Source: Amanita rubescens (Eukaryota > Basidiomycota > Agaricomycetes > Agaricales > Amanitaceae). From it: a DNA stretch of 64,000 nucleotides. The notes below the pieces were generated by a model. That model made no database searches. It was not told where the DNA came from and worked only from the letters and a program-made list of their open reading frames with translations. This document shows positions 43,360 to 53,699 of the stretch, piece after piece. Location: contig WION01000071.1 of assembly GCA_015039365.1 (NCBI GenBank), forward strand, positions 124,001 through 188,000, given 5' to 3'. Both the position numbers and the translations under genes were made by a program. The first letter of the stretch is position 1; every line of letters begins with the position of its first letter.

Positions 43360-44720
43360 ATGTCTCTGTTATGCCTCGGCCTCTCAAGCATCAGGCGTAC
43401 TAAATCACACCCAGAGAACACTCAGGATGTGTGCAAGAAGTCGAAAACGGCCGTTGCGCGCGGTTTTCAGGCGCTTCCGATAGAGATTTTACTCGAAATT
43501 ATCGCCTACACCCGCGCGCCGGATATTCCGTGGCCCAACCTCCGTCCGCCAGACCCTGCCTGCTCGGAAAGACGCAAAACTATTCTAGCGTTATCCTCGG
43601 TCTGTCGGTCGTTGAGAACCGCGCTGATTCCTGTTCTTTGGGAAACCATCGAAGCTTGCACGGCGCCAGGTGCACGAGTGGATGATCGGCCACAGAGACG
43701 CAAACGATGGTGGAAGACCGTCTACAAATCAACCGTTCGACAGCTCGAAGCAGTATGTAATCGTCAACCGTCGTACGCGTCGTATGTCAAGTACGTTTTG
43801 CTCGTCTCCGTGTGATACGCGTTACCAATTGGACCGGGATTTAGGACACTCAACATCCTCATCACACCATACTGCATCTCCACCCTCGCCCGCGAACTAT
43901 CTCGAACTCTACCTCTCTTCCCAAACTTAACTACCATCCAAATAACTTCCCTTTGGTGGATTGACCTCTGCCCTCGCAAACGCCTCCGACGCCTCTCCAA
44001 CCCCACCGCCAGAAACTCCTCCGACTCCTCCTACCTATCCCTCCACCTCAAATCCTCCTTCAAACACCTCATACTCCCAAACGTACACACCATCCTCCTC
44101 CCAAGCGCAGCAACACCCGTCCTCTCCTCCTTCCCAAACGCACGACAAGCCTACCTCAACGACACACTTGAAACCTGCTACCCTCCTTCCCCCCACGCCC
44201 TGTCCCTCCAACAATCCCACATCCAGCGCATCGACTCGGTCCTGGTATTCATCCACCTCCTAGGCTACTTTTGTCCCAAAATCGAAACGTTCCAATGGGC
44301 CATCAACGATTCGCCGTCCTCGATATGGACAAGCATCCTTTTAAGAATCTATCACAAGTTCGTGTGTTTGGCAATGGTCAAGTGTTTAGATGGGTTGACA
44401 AACGTAGAGTTGTACTTGTCATATCATGACCTCGTATGTGTCTCCTCTCCTTGGTGGTTGCTGGATGCTGATGTTGTCGGTACTAGGATGTGATCAAAGC
44501 CATCGAGAGGCTGAAAGATCTGGATCAAATCACGTTGCGAATTTCTTCGACTGATGAAGATGGAATATATCGGGGTGAAATGCCGGTGTCGTCATTTGAC
44601 GAGATGGTTAATGCAGCTCAAGAGGTGCTTGCTGGGTCTCCGTCAAAGAGAAGGAAAATGTTGGTTGTAAGGCGTGGTGAGGAAGAGATAAAGATTGTGG
44701 TCGATCAGGATAGTCATTAA
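43360..44720 (+). CDS. F-box domain protein
   Basis: Three exons, 43360-43790, 43845-44433 and 44487-44720, all in phase; 417 residues. The F-box is near residue 37: FQALPIEILLEIIAYT, an insertion, then SSVCRSLRTALIPVLWETI. The rest has Leu-rich spacing (ILITPYCISTLAREL, LYLSYHDL, ERLKDLDQITLRIS) as in fungal F-box/LRR-like proteins but no clear repeat consensus. F-box proteins give substrate specificity to SCF ubiquitin ligases, and agarics carry large families; the substrate is unknown. Frame intact, ends at TAA 44718-44720. Confidence 0.82.
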
Positions 44721-45065
44721 CATAATAAGTCTGAATCTGAACTCAAGTAATTCATCTGCTGGAACCCGTAGCACAACAAAACCTTTCATGAACTTGAGTA
44801 GCCTCAGTTATGAGCCTTCACCTTCTGAATTATTTTGTGTAGATTGGTAGATGAATTACCTTTCTGGAAAATATATAGGTTCACTTTGCTATTCATCCAA
44901 ATAATCTACTACATACATTATTGTACATTTAAATTTAAAAAAATGAGATTCATTCTTGTTTTGCTCCATGTTTTAGCAATAAATCTACAATGCACTTGTG
45001 ACCTCATTTCATTGCTGAATGAAGAGCAGTGTCAAGCTGGGCCTGGTCAACACCATCAGCCATTG
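44721..45065. other. AT-rich stretch before the minisatellite
   Basis: No supported gene on the plus strand. On the minus strand a short open block (VDQAQLDTALHSAMK near 45020) continues out of the first repeat unit and may be the remnant of the sequence from which the minisatellite was amplified. Confidence 0.4.
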
Positions 45066-45835
45066 ACAATGAGGACACAGAAACAAAGTGACCATTGGCA
45101 CCCATTTCATGCTCAAAATCACTCACTCGCTGAGGACACAGAAACAAAGTGACCAGGTCAGCCATTGACACCCACTTCATGCTCAAAATCACTCACATCC
45201 TGAGGACACAGAAACAAAGTGACCAGGTCAGCCATTGACATCCATTTCAGGCTCAAAATCACTCACTGGCTGAGGACACAGAAACAAAGTGACCAGGTCA
45301 GCCATTGACACCCACTTCATGCTCAAAATCACTCACAAGCTGAGGATACAGAAACAAAGTGACCAGGTCAGCCATTGACACCCATTTCATGCTCAAAATC
45401 ACTCACATCCTGAGGACACAGAAACAAAGTGACCAGGTCAGCCATTGACACCCACTTCATGCTCAAAATCACTCACTCGCTGAGGACACAGAAACAAAGT
45501 GGCCAGGTCAGCCATTGACACCCATTTCATGCTCAAAATCACTCACATCCTGAGGACACAGAAACAAAGTGACCAGGTCAGCCATTTCACATTGACACCC
45601 ATTTCATGCTCAAAATCACTCACATCCTGAGGACACAGAAACAAAGTGACCAGGTCAGCCATTGACATCCATTTCATGCTCAAAATCACTCACATCCTGA
45701 GGACACAGAAACAAAGTGACCAGGTCAGCCATTGACACCCATTTCATGCTCAAAATCACTCACAAGCTGAGGACACAGAAACAAAGTGACCAGGTCAGCC
45801 ATTGACACCCATTTCATGCTCAAAATCACTCACCG
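45066..45835. repeat. 70-bp minisatellite, about 11 units
   Basis: Unit tgaggacacagaaacaaagt / gaccaggtcagccattgaca / cccatttcatgctcaaaatc / actcacatcc, 70 bp. About 11 copies, most differing by one to three bases; the first is shorter and one carries an insertion (gccatttcacattgacacc). Read on the minus strand, each unit contains a pyrimidine tract ending tgtcctcag and, 4 bases later, a gtgagt, so it resembles an amplified splice junction. Confidence 0.95.
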
Positions 45836-46033
45836 ACAAGAAAGGCTATTGGAACAGTGAGGTCAGTACAATTAGTTGCGGACATCCTAAACCATACCCT
45901 TGTCTTGACAATCTGTATGCGGCGCAAATATTTTACATTATCCTCGTCGAGTTGTCGAGAATCTTGCGGACCAATCTCCTCCTTTCTGGATAATTGATAC
46001 TGTCCCGAACAATGCCAACTAAGATTAAAGCCA

Positions 46034-47287
46034 TTAATTATGCATGATGATAGAAATTGAAGGTACTTCCCACTCGACCCAACCATCACCCACGGGGACT
46101 GATGTACTATAACCACATCGGGGACACTTCTTTGTGTTTGATTGAGAGGATGTTCTCCGTCGTAAGATGATACTCATTTCGATTGTCATTCCCGACGCAA
46201 CACGGTCGGGGAACTCTAATGGATCAATCACTTTGTTATTATGGAGCATGCTGAAGTCGCGTCGCTCTATAAACTCGTGGCCGGCACTACCCTTGCAGAG
46301 CTCGCTGATGAAAACATAGAAATCCTAACATACAAATATGTATGAGCTAACGATGTGGTTGCGATCACACCTTACCTGCCACACGGAGCAGAATATGATC
46401 GGAACCGGTATGTTTCGTCCCAAATGATCGACTACTGTAACCTTACTGACTTGTATGTGGCGTAGGAAAGGAGGGCCTTGTTGTAATAGACGATTGAAAT
46501 TTGCGGGAGATATATTCTGTGCACGCACACTGCTTCCAAAGGCGCGCAATGAAGTACTAACAATAACCCACTGTTTTAGCAACACCAGGGCGTGGAAGAA
46601 AGGCAAGACGTACGAGTCTAATGCCCGTAAGCACTGGCCTAGCGACTTCTGACAATCCGATAATTTATCTCTCCATACACATATTTCGCCTAATTCACCC
46701 CCGCCTCCCAACGCTCGACTCAAGGAAAAAAATCGGTGCATTGACTTGACGTCCCGTTGGTAATCTCTGATGGTATTTAACAAATTTCGTAAAACTCCAA
46801 TGCACCGCGCCCTCTCCTCGCTAATAGTGCATGAAAGTATTCGACCTATTGGCGTACACTGATGTGCTTCGATTGCCAGTCCACCGAGGTCTAGCGTTTG
46901 CTGCAGGGTCTTCAGATCCTCCTTCAGATTACGGAATTGATCAGAGGCGGGCAGCGATTGAACGATTTCGACGATGAGACGAGCAGCAACGAGGCAGGAA
47001 TCACTGGCTGAAGAGCGGAATGTGGGACGAAGAACTATTCCTCTGGATGTCGCCTCGGAATGGGGGTGTGATTCAGCGACTGGACAAGACCGAGGGTGGT
47101 GATAAGTGATATTGGTCTGGTAGACAATGGAATTGCTTATGTCCTGGTTGTGGCCAATTCGGATGATGGAATCGCTGATGATGGTCTGATCCTGGACGGT
47201 GGAATGGGTGATGATCTGATCGCGGCCAACATCATTGAAGTCAGAATGGTCGATGTGGGAGTGTGTAGCACCCTCGAAGATGGGCAT
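46034..47287 (-). CDS. Basidiomycete protein with C-terminal ubiquitin-like domain
   Basis: Two exons, 47287-46376 and 46324-46034, 400 residues, in phase. ATG 47287 (MPIFEGATHSHIDHSDFND) is the first in frame. The N-terminal 90 residues are polar, with Ile/Asn/Gln/His-rich repeats (IISDSIIRIGHNQDISNSIV). A helical middle (residues about 115-260) contains RLIVEIVQSLPASDQF. The C-terminus has VTVVDHLGRNIPVP, DFYVFISELCKG and EMSIILRRR, which I recognise as the ubiquitin-like fold common in expanded agaric gene families. A CPRCGY pair suggests a small zinc site. Function unknown; the helical-plus-UBL layout recalls fungal signalling and death proteins but this is inference. Confidence 0.75.
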
Positions 47288-47681
47288 GGTGTGGGGACAG
47301 AAGGGCCCAAACACCTGGATTGGGGTTCGGACAAAAGTGGGTGCGCCGCGCAACCAGATGGAGATCAGGCATGCTTATTTGCACGTGTCCGCCACGAGGT
47401 CTGAACTCATTTGGAGCGAATACTCTATCATGGCAATTGGTTGTTGTACGTCTTCCCGATCTGCTCGGAATTGATCCGACGACATTGACTAGTCAATTTT
47501 CTACAGGGGAAACATTGGACTGTGGCATTTGCCGCAAAGAGGGTCAGTGAATGCGGATCTTCTGCTGTTCGGCACGTTGCTACCTATCGATGAACGAGGC
47601 CTCAGGACACAGGGTTCTCTGACGGGGCTTAATGCTTTAAGCTTCGCAGGCCCTGCCAATAGCAACTCTCCGTTGACCGTC

Positions 47682-48602
47682 ATGCCAGCCTTCTCAATAT
47701 TATCGATGGCCTCTCGGTCCTCGTCCTCACCACAATCACGCGACATGTCATCTCTTCCCATAGATGATGACGTCTACCAACGTTATGCCAACCATCCTAT
47801 TATATCTCTCGAACTCTGGAAGGAAAGAGAGGAGCCTGAGCACGAGTTTGTCGTCCTCAAAGTGGACGATGTGAAGAGAAACTACTATCGCATCGAACGG
47901 CGACCATTAAAAGGGGCGAATGTCAACTCCAAGTTGCGTGGCTGCAAGGCAGAGGATACCATTACTTCTCTCCACGAACGGGATTACTTCACAGTCCGCA
48001 GGCTCACGGATCGCAAGATTCATTGGTTTTTTGACGATGAACCAAAGTCTGATTCACAAAGAAAGAAAAAGGAACGAAAGCCTGACTTGCATACCTTTTT
48101 TGCTTTTTGCAATGCCATCCGCAAGGACCCCGACACCGAGAAATACACGTTGGCTCAGTTCAACTGTTACTTCTTTGCACGCACTCTCGCGTTACTCATT
48201 ATACGCCATTTCCTCCAACGCCTATATTGCGCCCGCATATCACCGAGAAACAACTTTGACGGCCTTACAGGAGTTCAGATTGATGCAAAAGTGGACGAAG
48301 CGATGAATAAAACGCGACTCTGGGTCAGGTCGATGTGTACACTTCAAGTTAACTCGCAGGTAAGGATGATATTACTCAAGTTTGATTAAGGAATGACGTA
48401 TTTTTTTCAGTACTCGCGCTGCGATTACGAAAGTTTTCGATTTTATATAGCCGAATTGAACGAAAGACACTGCAAGAGGGTTACTCGGTTGGGCGGGAAC
48501 GGAGATAAGGTGTATGATACCTGGAACAGGAAAAAGGAAGAAATATGGCGCCGCACGCATTCCGATCCGACGCTGTCCGATGCTGTCCGACGAGGACGAT
48601 GA
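47682..48602 (+). CDS. Protein of unknown function with an NCYFFA motif
   Basis: Two exons, 47682-48359 and 48411-48602, in phase; 289 residues from ATG 47682 (MPAFSILSMASRSSSSP). The start could also be 47709. The middle has an alternating-strand pattern (EHEFVVLKVDDVKRNYYRIE, TSLHERDYFTVRRL) and then YTLAQFNCYFFARTLALLII, in which Asn-Cys followed by a hydrophobic helix recalls the catalytic helix of papain-like (NlpC/LRAT-type) folds. A matching histidine is not obvious, so this is weak. The C-terminus is charged (NRKKEEIWRRTHSD). It is head-to-head with the ubiquitin-like gene, 394 bp between starts, which suggests joint regulation. Confidence 0.65.
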
Positions 48603-48896
48603 GGATTCCGACGACTAGGACATCAAAGAGGTGTTGTTGGTTAGCGCTCGCGCGGAGGTCAGCAAGCGCCTTATCCCCACCAACCTCGTCCGGTCTCATA
48701 CTTCCACCTCTCGAACGAATGCTTCAAATTATATTTATGTATTGCTTGTATAGTAGACTAGGAAGTACTACGCATACTTAAACTGGGCTTACGGTTGTCG
48801 TATTCACGATCTCGTCCAACCAAATGGAGATAAAATTTGTCATTTTTTCCCGGAAAGACAAACCTCGCGTCAGAGCGTTTGATCCCGGCTAGTGGC
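48603..48896. other. 3' flank between convergent genes
   Basis: About 290 bp separating the stop codons of the NCYFFA gene (plus) and the FAR-17a-like gene (minus). AT-rich around 48720-48790. No gene seen. Confidence 0.4.
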
Positions 48897-50102
48897 CTAC
48901 CGCGGCAACGAAAAGATCGACATCTCCATTCTCGTCAACCCTGAAGGCAGCCTGATATGCACCAACAACGACTGGATATACAAGTAAGCAAAACAAATGA
49001 AAACATATAGCGCATACATGCAAGCAGCAGTAGTGTGTCCATCCGTAAAAAAAAAAAGACGAATCTTGAGCCTCCTACAACACCGATTCCGGTTCTGCCA
49101 CTCGTCTACCGCCTCGTCCGGAACTCGACTCCTAGCCCCGTCGTCCAGTACCCCTCTCCCGCGCGTAACCTTTTGCCTGAGGACGATAACACCATACACG
49201 AGCGCGTAAGCGACACACTCGCACACGGCTATTCCTACAATATACGCCGCCAACAACCCACCCTCCTTTTTCGGGTCCAAAAAGTTGTATGCTGGTGGGG
49301 TGGGAGGGTCAATTCAATAAAGTAGCGAGGGGATGGGCACGTACTGTAGAAGTGCTGGGTCCCGCTGGTGATATAAGCTATTCTTAAATAGCAAGCTAGA
49401 ATGGCGACGTTTAGGGGGAGGTATATCCACGGCGGAGGAGGGACGTTTGTTAGTAGCAGTGTTGAGCGCGTGCATTTATATGTTGCTCCATGCTGTGCAG
49501 TCAAGGTCAGGGTTGGGATGGGAATAGTCCAGAACGACACGCACCGTCAAACCTCGACTTGAACGTTGACGGACCACCCAAAAAACCGCAGTGACGACAA
49601 TAGCTGCCGACCGGGGGGGATCGACGTAGCGAAACGTAAGTAGTTTAGTGTTAATTAGCTTCTTACGACAACCCCGGTAACACACTCACGAAAAGTGACG
49701 ACGGTGGTATACAACCACACGTGGAAAAACTGTAAAAACCTCGGCCACTCTCTCAACGCGAACGTTCCTTTTCTTAATGAGCACCAAGCGTAAATCATGG
49801 TTTGGACGCCCGAAGCGAACAAGTAGGCACAGAGGCCCGTATACGACAAGTGGGTAAAGTAGGAGAAGAAGCTCCATAGCGACAGGGGTTAGACCTGAGC
49901 TTAGGTAGTGATGGGAACGGAACGCTAACCTGTTGGCATCATGGACTCGGAGATTGATGGCGGCCCAGATGATAGCGACGATGAGAGTTAGGAGGGCGTA
50001 AAAAAAAGGCAAGGAAAAGGCGAATTGAGGCGAGGAGAGGAGGAGAAAGGAAGGAGGAGGAAATAAAGGAGAGATTCGGGTCGAAAGGACGGGAGAGAGC
50101 AA
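48897..50102 (-). pseudogene. FAR-17a/AIG1-like multi-pass membrane protein, probably broken
   Basis: Spliced minus-strand blocks, N- to C-terminal: LTLIVAIIWAAINLRVHDAN, SYFTHLSYTGLCAYLF, WPRFLQFFHVWLYTTVVTF, IVVTAVFWVV, AWSNI, VPPPPWIYLPLNVAIL, FLDPKKEGGLLAAYIVG and VAYALVYGVIVLRQK. Order and spacing of five to six hydrophobic segments fit the FAR-17a/AIG1-like family (ER membrane hydrolases of fatty-acid esters in animals). The AWSNI block is followed by an in-frame TAA (near 49484) and then HALNTATN, after which one base is extra before VPPPPW. Either this copy is decaying or the assembly has errors. The N-terminal start is not an ATG in the open frame; the real first exon may lie upstream. 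Confidence 0.6.
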
Positions 50103-51076
50103 TGGCGTGGGTGCCGAATGTCACCTGAATTAATGGTATTGCTCTGCTGCGGCTTTCTTTACGATGATAATTGAAGTCAAGGATAGTAATTGCCTGACAC
50201 TGTTGACAGTAGGATGCCACACTATCATGTTTCTGCCCTGCAATATTTAAATAATTCAACATTGGAGTTCATAAATGATACAATATTGACATCGAGTGAA
50301 ATCAACCTTGATCCCAAACTACCACCATATGCCCTCCAGGAACGAGAGACAACTAAGCAGTGCCCCGAGGCTTAGACTTGTGGTATTCTCAGAGAGCACC
50401 CCAGGATTATAAGCGTAGAATAGAACAGTCGGTATCAGTAAGCAGCCACGGCCCACGGGTCGACAAGCGATTGATAACGCTCAGCAGTTGAAACTTGAGA
50501 GGCGCATGAATGGATACGTAGCGACGTAAAAATCATCCACAGGGCCATGACTCGGTAATTTACCTCATATGTCGAGCCGTAAAGGGACATCAGCAGCGTC
50601 TGCGCCTCGTCCTGGCTCCAAATACGAAGGTTTTCTCCCCTGCTGCCGCTGGATTAGCGCCCGAAATAAAGGCGAGGTCCGCCAGGCGTGTATAGACTAA
50701 CCAACCATATGCTCATTTGAATTCTGAGGGAAGCGGCGCAGCGCACACTTAGTCATCTCGTCCTTTCTCCCTGATAAGCTATTCGCAAATTCTGAATCAA
50801 TAAAGAACAGAGGAAGAAACGAGGGAACTCTCACTTCATTGCCAAGTAGGACAGGTAGATCCTCTATGTATCTTGGTCTCTCTCCCACTCTGCGGAGCCC
50901 AAGCACGAGCCCGAGTAAACGACGCGGGAGGCTGTATTGTAGAGAGACGATGAGGCATTGATGGTTGAGCGCTTTGAGCGATCCGGAGGTTTGTGGGCAC
51001 TGCCGCGCGTCGATCAAGGAGTCGAGGACGGTCTCAGACTCTCAGCCTTAGGGAAAAGGGGAAGGTGATGACGCAA
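50103..51076. other. Region without a supported gene
   Basis: About 970 bp. A minus-strand block at 50700-51017 has an ordinary composition (LPRRLLGLVLGLRRVGE) but no partner exons or motif were recognised. No call made. Confidence 0.35.
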
Positions 51077-52206
51077 TACGTTTGTTGACAACAGCCAACG
51101 CGGGCGAGCCGCGCGTTAAACCAGTGCGCTCGCCGCTTCGATGATCGTCCGTAAACCATGGTGAAAGACCTTCTATAATTCCACTCTCCGGCCCGTCAGC
51201 GCTTCAAATTTAATTGTCACATCATGGAAACAGCGTTGCTATCGAACTCTGCGTATGATGCTGAGCGCTGAGCACGTAAAAGTTAAACTGTGAAACATTG
51301 ATAACGCCGCCAAGGGAACATGCTATTTGCGAAAGGACCTCGGAGTTACATTTGCAACGATAATGGCATTATATGCGTGCAGAGTGTACTCGAAGACCGT
51401 GGCACCTATCAGACATCCGCTAATGGATCCAAGTACATGCGAAGTCGCCGACCACATATCTGGAGACCCAAACTACTATCAGACTGTCACGCGTTGAACC
51501 CCATCTCTTTCATATTTCTGCGACAGATGAAAGCCACGCGTATGCCGTTGACGATGCGCAGAGGAGAGTATTAGTACGCAATAAGTGATTAAACGAGCAG
51601 AGAGCTCACCCTCTGCCGCTGAAGACTCTCCCTGCCTGTCAAGTAGTTTCCAAGGAGCAAGAAAGACCCTGGATCCCGGATCGCCCTGCTAGCGAGACAG
51701 CACTCTCCCTGTAGTGTTGAGGCTTTAAAGAGAATCGGGCGATGAATAGGCGGGTAACTTGGAGTCCTTGATGAGAGAAACGGCGAAGGAGTTGATCCTG
51801 GGTAAACTTGTCTCAAGTCGAAGGTATTTTGCGAAAGATGGACGAGAATGCGGGAAAGAATGAAGGACTGTCCCGGGAGCGAAGTATATGCGAGACAGCG
51901 GAAGGTGCGGGCATTGTGGGGGAGCTGCGGCTCCGACCTGAGGTATTTGATTTCCAAAAGGCCGACGCTACAACGATACGTCACTGATAGTAATACTGCA
52001 GAAATGACATCGATAGAAGCGCATATTGGATCGTCTTGTGGCCCTTCGACCCTCGATGTCTTTCCTGAACAATATATGTCAATCTTCCATCGCCAGTCGA
52101 GCGCTGAAGCTGAACGCACCTTGAGTTTGCTCTCCAAGTCCCCTGACCCTCCCAGTAGTGCTCACCATCAATCCTCGACCATGATCGCTTTAAAGGAACT
52201 GATGAG
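51077..52206 (+). repeat. Direct 1.1-kb repeat, copy 1 (matches 58413-59600)
   Basis: Starts at tacgtttgttgacaaca and ends at tgatcgctttaaaggaactgatgag. Landmarks shared with copy 2 include ctcgccgcttcgatgatcgtcc, cctcggagttacatttgcaacg and ctgtcccgggagcgaa (each read as shorter blocks). Differences are scattered substitutions and small indels. The right edge lies 15 bp before the start codon of the DSC3-like fragment, so it looks like that gene's upstream region. It lacks TG...CA ends and internal retroelement genes, so it is not an LTR. Confidence 0.85.
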
Positions 52207-52221
52207 ACGCCAACATTGAAG

Positions 52222-52625
52222 ATGGCTCGCAACGCACCCACCTCCAGCCTGAGGATGCTCAGCGAAAAGGCGAAAGGAAAACAGCGAACCGTTGAGCCGT
52301 CTTTCCATGCTTCCACCTCAGATGTACCGACTTCAAGTCCAGAAGAACTCAAGAGAGCTTTCGTCATACGCTCAACGGGATGGGGTGTTACCGATTTACT
52401 TGTCACCATACATAAAGGCGAAATAGTCCGAGACGTGAAAAGGAAGGTGAAGTTGTTCTGTATATGCACAGAGCTTCTGTTGTATTGATATTAGCCTAGA
52501 TCCGTCAAGCTCGTCCAGAGCTAAGGGACAGGCGGTTGCGGCTGATACTGTCTGGACAGCTAGCGCCAGGGGAGCGAGTCCCTTTAGGCCTCGGAACGTG
52601 CATATGCCGTCTATGCCACACGAAG
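52222..52625 (+). pseudogene. DSC E3 ligase subunit 3-like N-terminal fragment
   Basis: ATG 52222 begins MARNAPTSSLRMLSEKAKGK, then LKRAFVIRSTGWGVTDLLVT and VRDVKRK; a 53-bp intron follows and the frame resumes as IRQARPELRDRRLRLILSGQ. This is the ubiquitin-like N-terminal domain of the Dsc3 family (membrane subunit of the Golgi DSC ubiquitin ligase that processes SREBP). After LSGQ the sequence departs from the family (LAPGERVPLGLGTC), and the expected membrane segments at the C-terminus are absent, so this is a truncated copy joined to unrelated sequence. Confidence 0.65.
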
Positions 52626-52975
52626 TGGTGGCCGGGAGACAGATTTCAGCGTTCTGTTCTGTTTCGAAACCCCTGCTCAGGTGATATGATTTACTTTTGA
52701 GAGCGACAAATAGAACGTGCAGTAGATAATGTCATTCGTCCAAACGACCGACGGCGACTATCAATTTAACATTGTGCTGCTTGGCACATTGCTCTTGCAA
52801 GGTCGTCAAGTCGCCCCCGGGCTTAACTGAATACGTCCTCAGTGACAACTGATTTCAATCTTCAACGACTTCAGCCGGGGTGCCAACAGTGATGCTCCCT
52901 CAGGTGTAGTCACAATTGAGCAACTTTATGGACTTCCGTATGCTTGCATGATCGCGGAACAGTAAGCTAGGAAGG
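52626..52975. other. Unassigned stretch
   Basis: About 350 bp between the DSC3-like and F-box-like fragments. No coding or repeat signal recognised. Confidence 0.35.
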
Positions 52976-53340
52976 TCAGGAATGCGCGAAAGGAGTGTCT
53001 GGTTCGCTGTACCAGAGTGGGAGGTGCTTTAGTTGACAAGAAGATCGATGAATAAAACTTGGGTTGGTTAGGGTTCGTTCATCTCTTCCCGCAAAGTCAA
53101 CGCATAAATTCTTCAATCCAGGAGCGGTCAGAGCCCCAAGTATATTGTGCTTATGAAGAGTCAATTTCTTCAAAGATCTTAGAGGCTTCACAAAGCAACT
53201 ATCGTGAAATCGCGCTCAGATTTCGTTCAACTTCCCTGCCAACGCAGCCTGCCTTAACAGTAGTACCAATGTGTTGGTATTGGGGCATCTGCAAAGTCAC
53301 TGTCAATACCAAAGGCGTGAATATGATGCATGAGCACTGA
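52976..53340 (-). pseudogene. F-box/LRR-type protein fragment
   Basis: Minus-strand remnant. Near 53310 it reads HIHAFGIDSDFAD, then after a frame break KPLRSLKKLTLHKHNILGAL, LTAPGLKNLCVDF and FIHRSSCQLKHLPL, the leucine-rich pattern of agaric F-box proteins. No F-box, no start, frameshifted. A related piece lies inverted at 57235-57395. Confidence 0.65.
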
Positions 53341-53699
53341 CAAGTGACTGCCCGTCGCCCCCTGTGGCTAGTTTCCTCATCATCCGTTCACTCCGCTCCT
53401 TTTTTACTTCCCGAGCATTGTACTATGATACATGGAGCGGCTTGAATAGAACTCCTTAACGTCAGAGGGGTAAGCTTGAGCGTGAACTGAAAATCTGAAT
53501 CGCATCAAATGCCGACTGACAAAATTCATCTGGACGTACTAGGTCAAGGTCCGGATTAACAGTTAGATGGATATACAAGCGTTTGAAACTGAGGATTTAA
53601 GAGGCCGTCATAATCGACAAGCCTGTTTATAATCTGTGTTGAGAAAAGATATTACAGAAAAAGGCTGGATTGCACTTACTCCTCAGCTTGGGGATTGTG
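53341..53699. other. Unassigned stretch
   Basis: No gene or repeat recognised in about 360 bp. Confidence 0.35.

Noticed and set aside
45066..45835. CRISPR-like array in the 70-bp repeat (and in the 99-bp and 126-bp arrays)
   Set aside because: Units are contiguous with no unique spacers, and the sequence is eukaryotic.
49235..49540. 101-codon minus-strand frame as an independent gene
   Set aside because: Its C-terminal half is the PPPPWIYLPL part of the FAR-17a-like protein; its beginning is intron.
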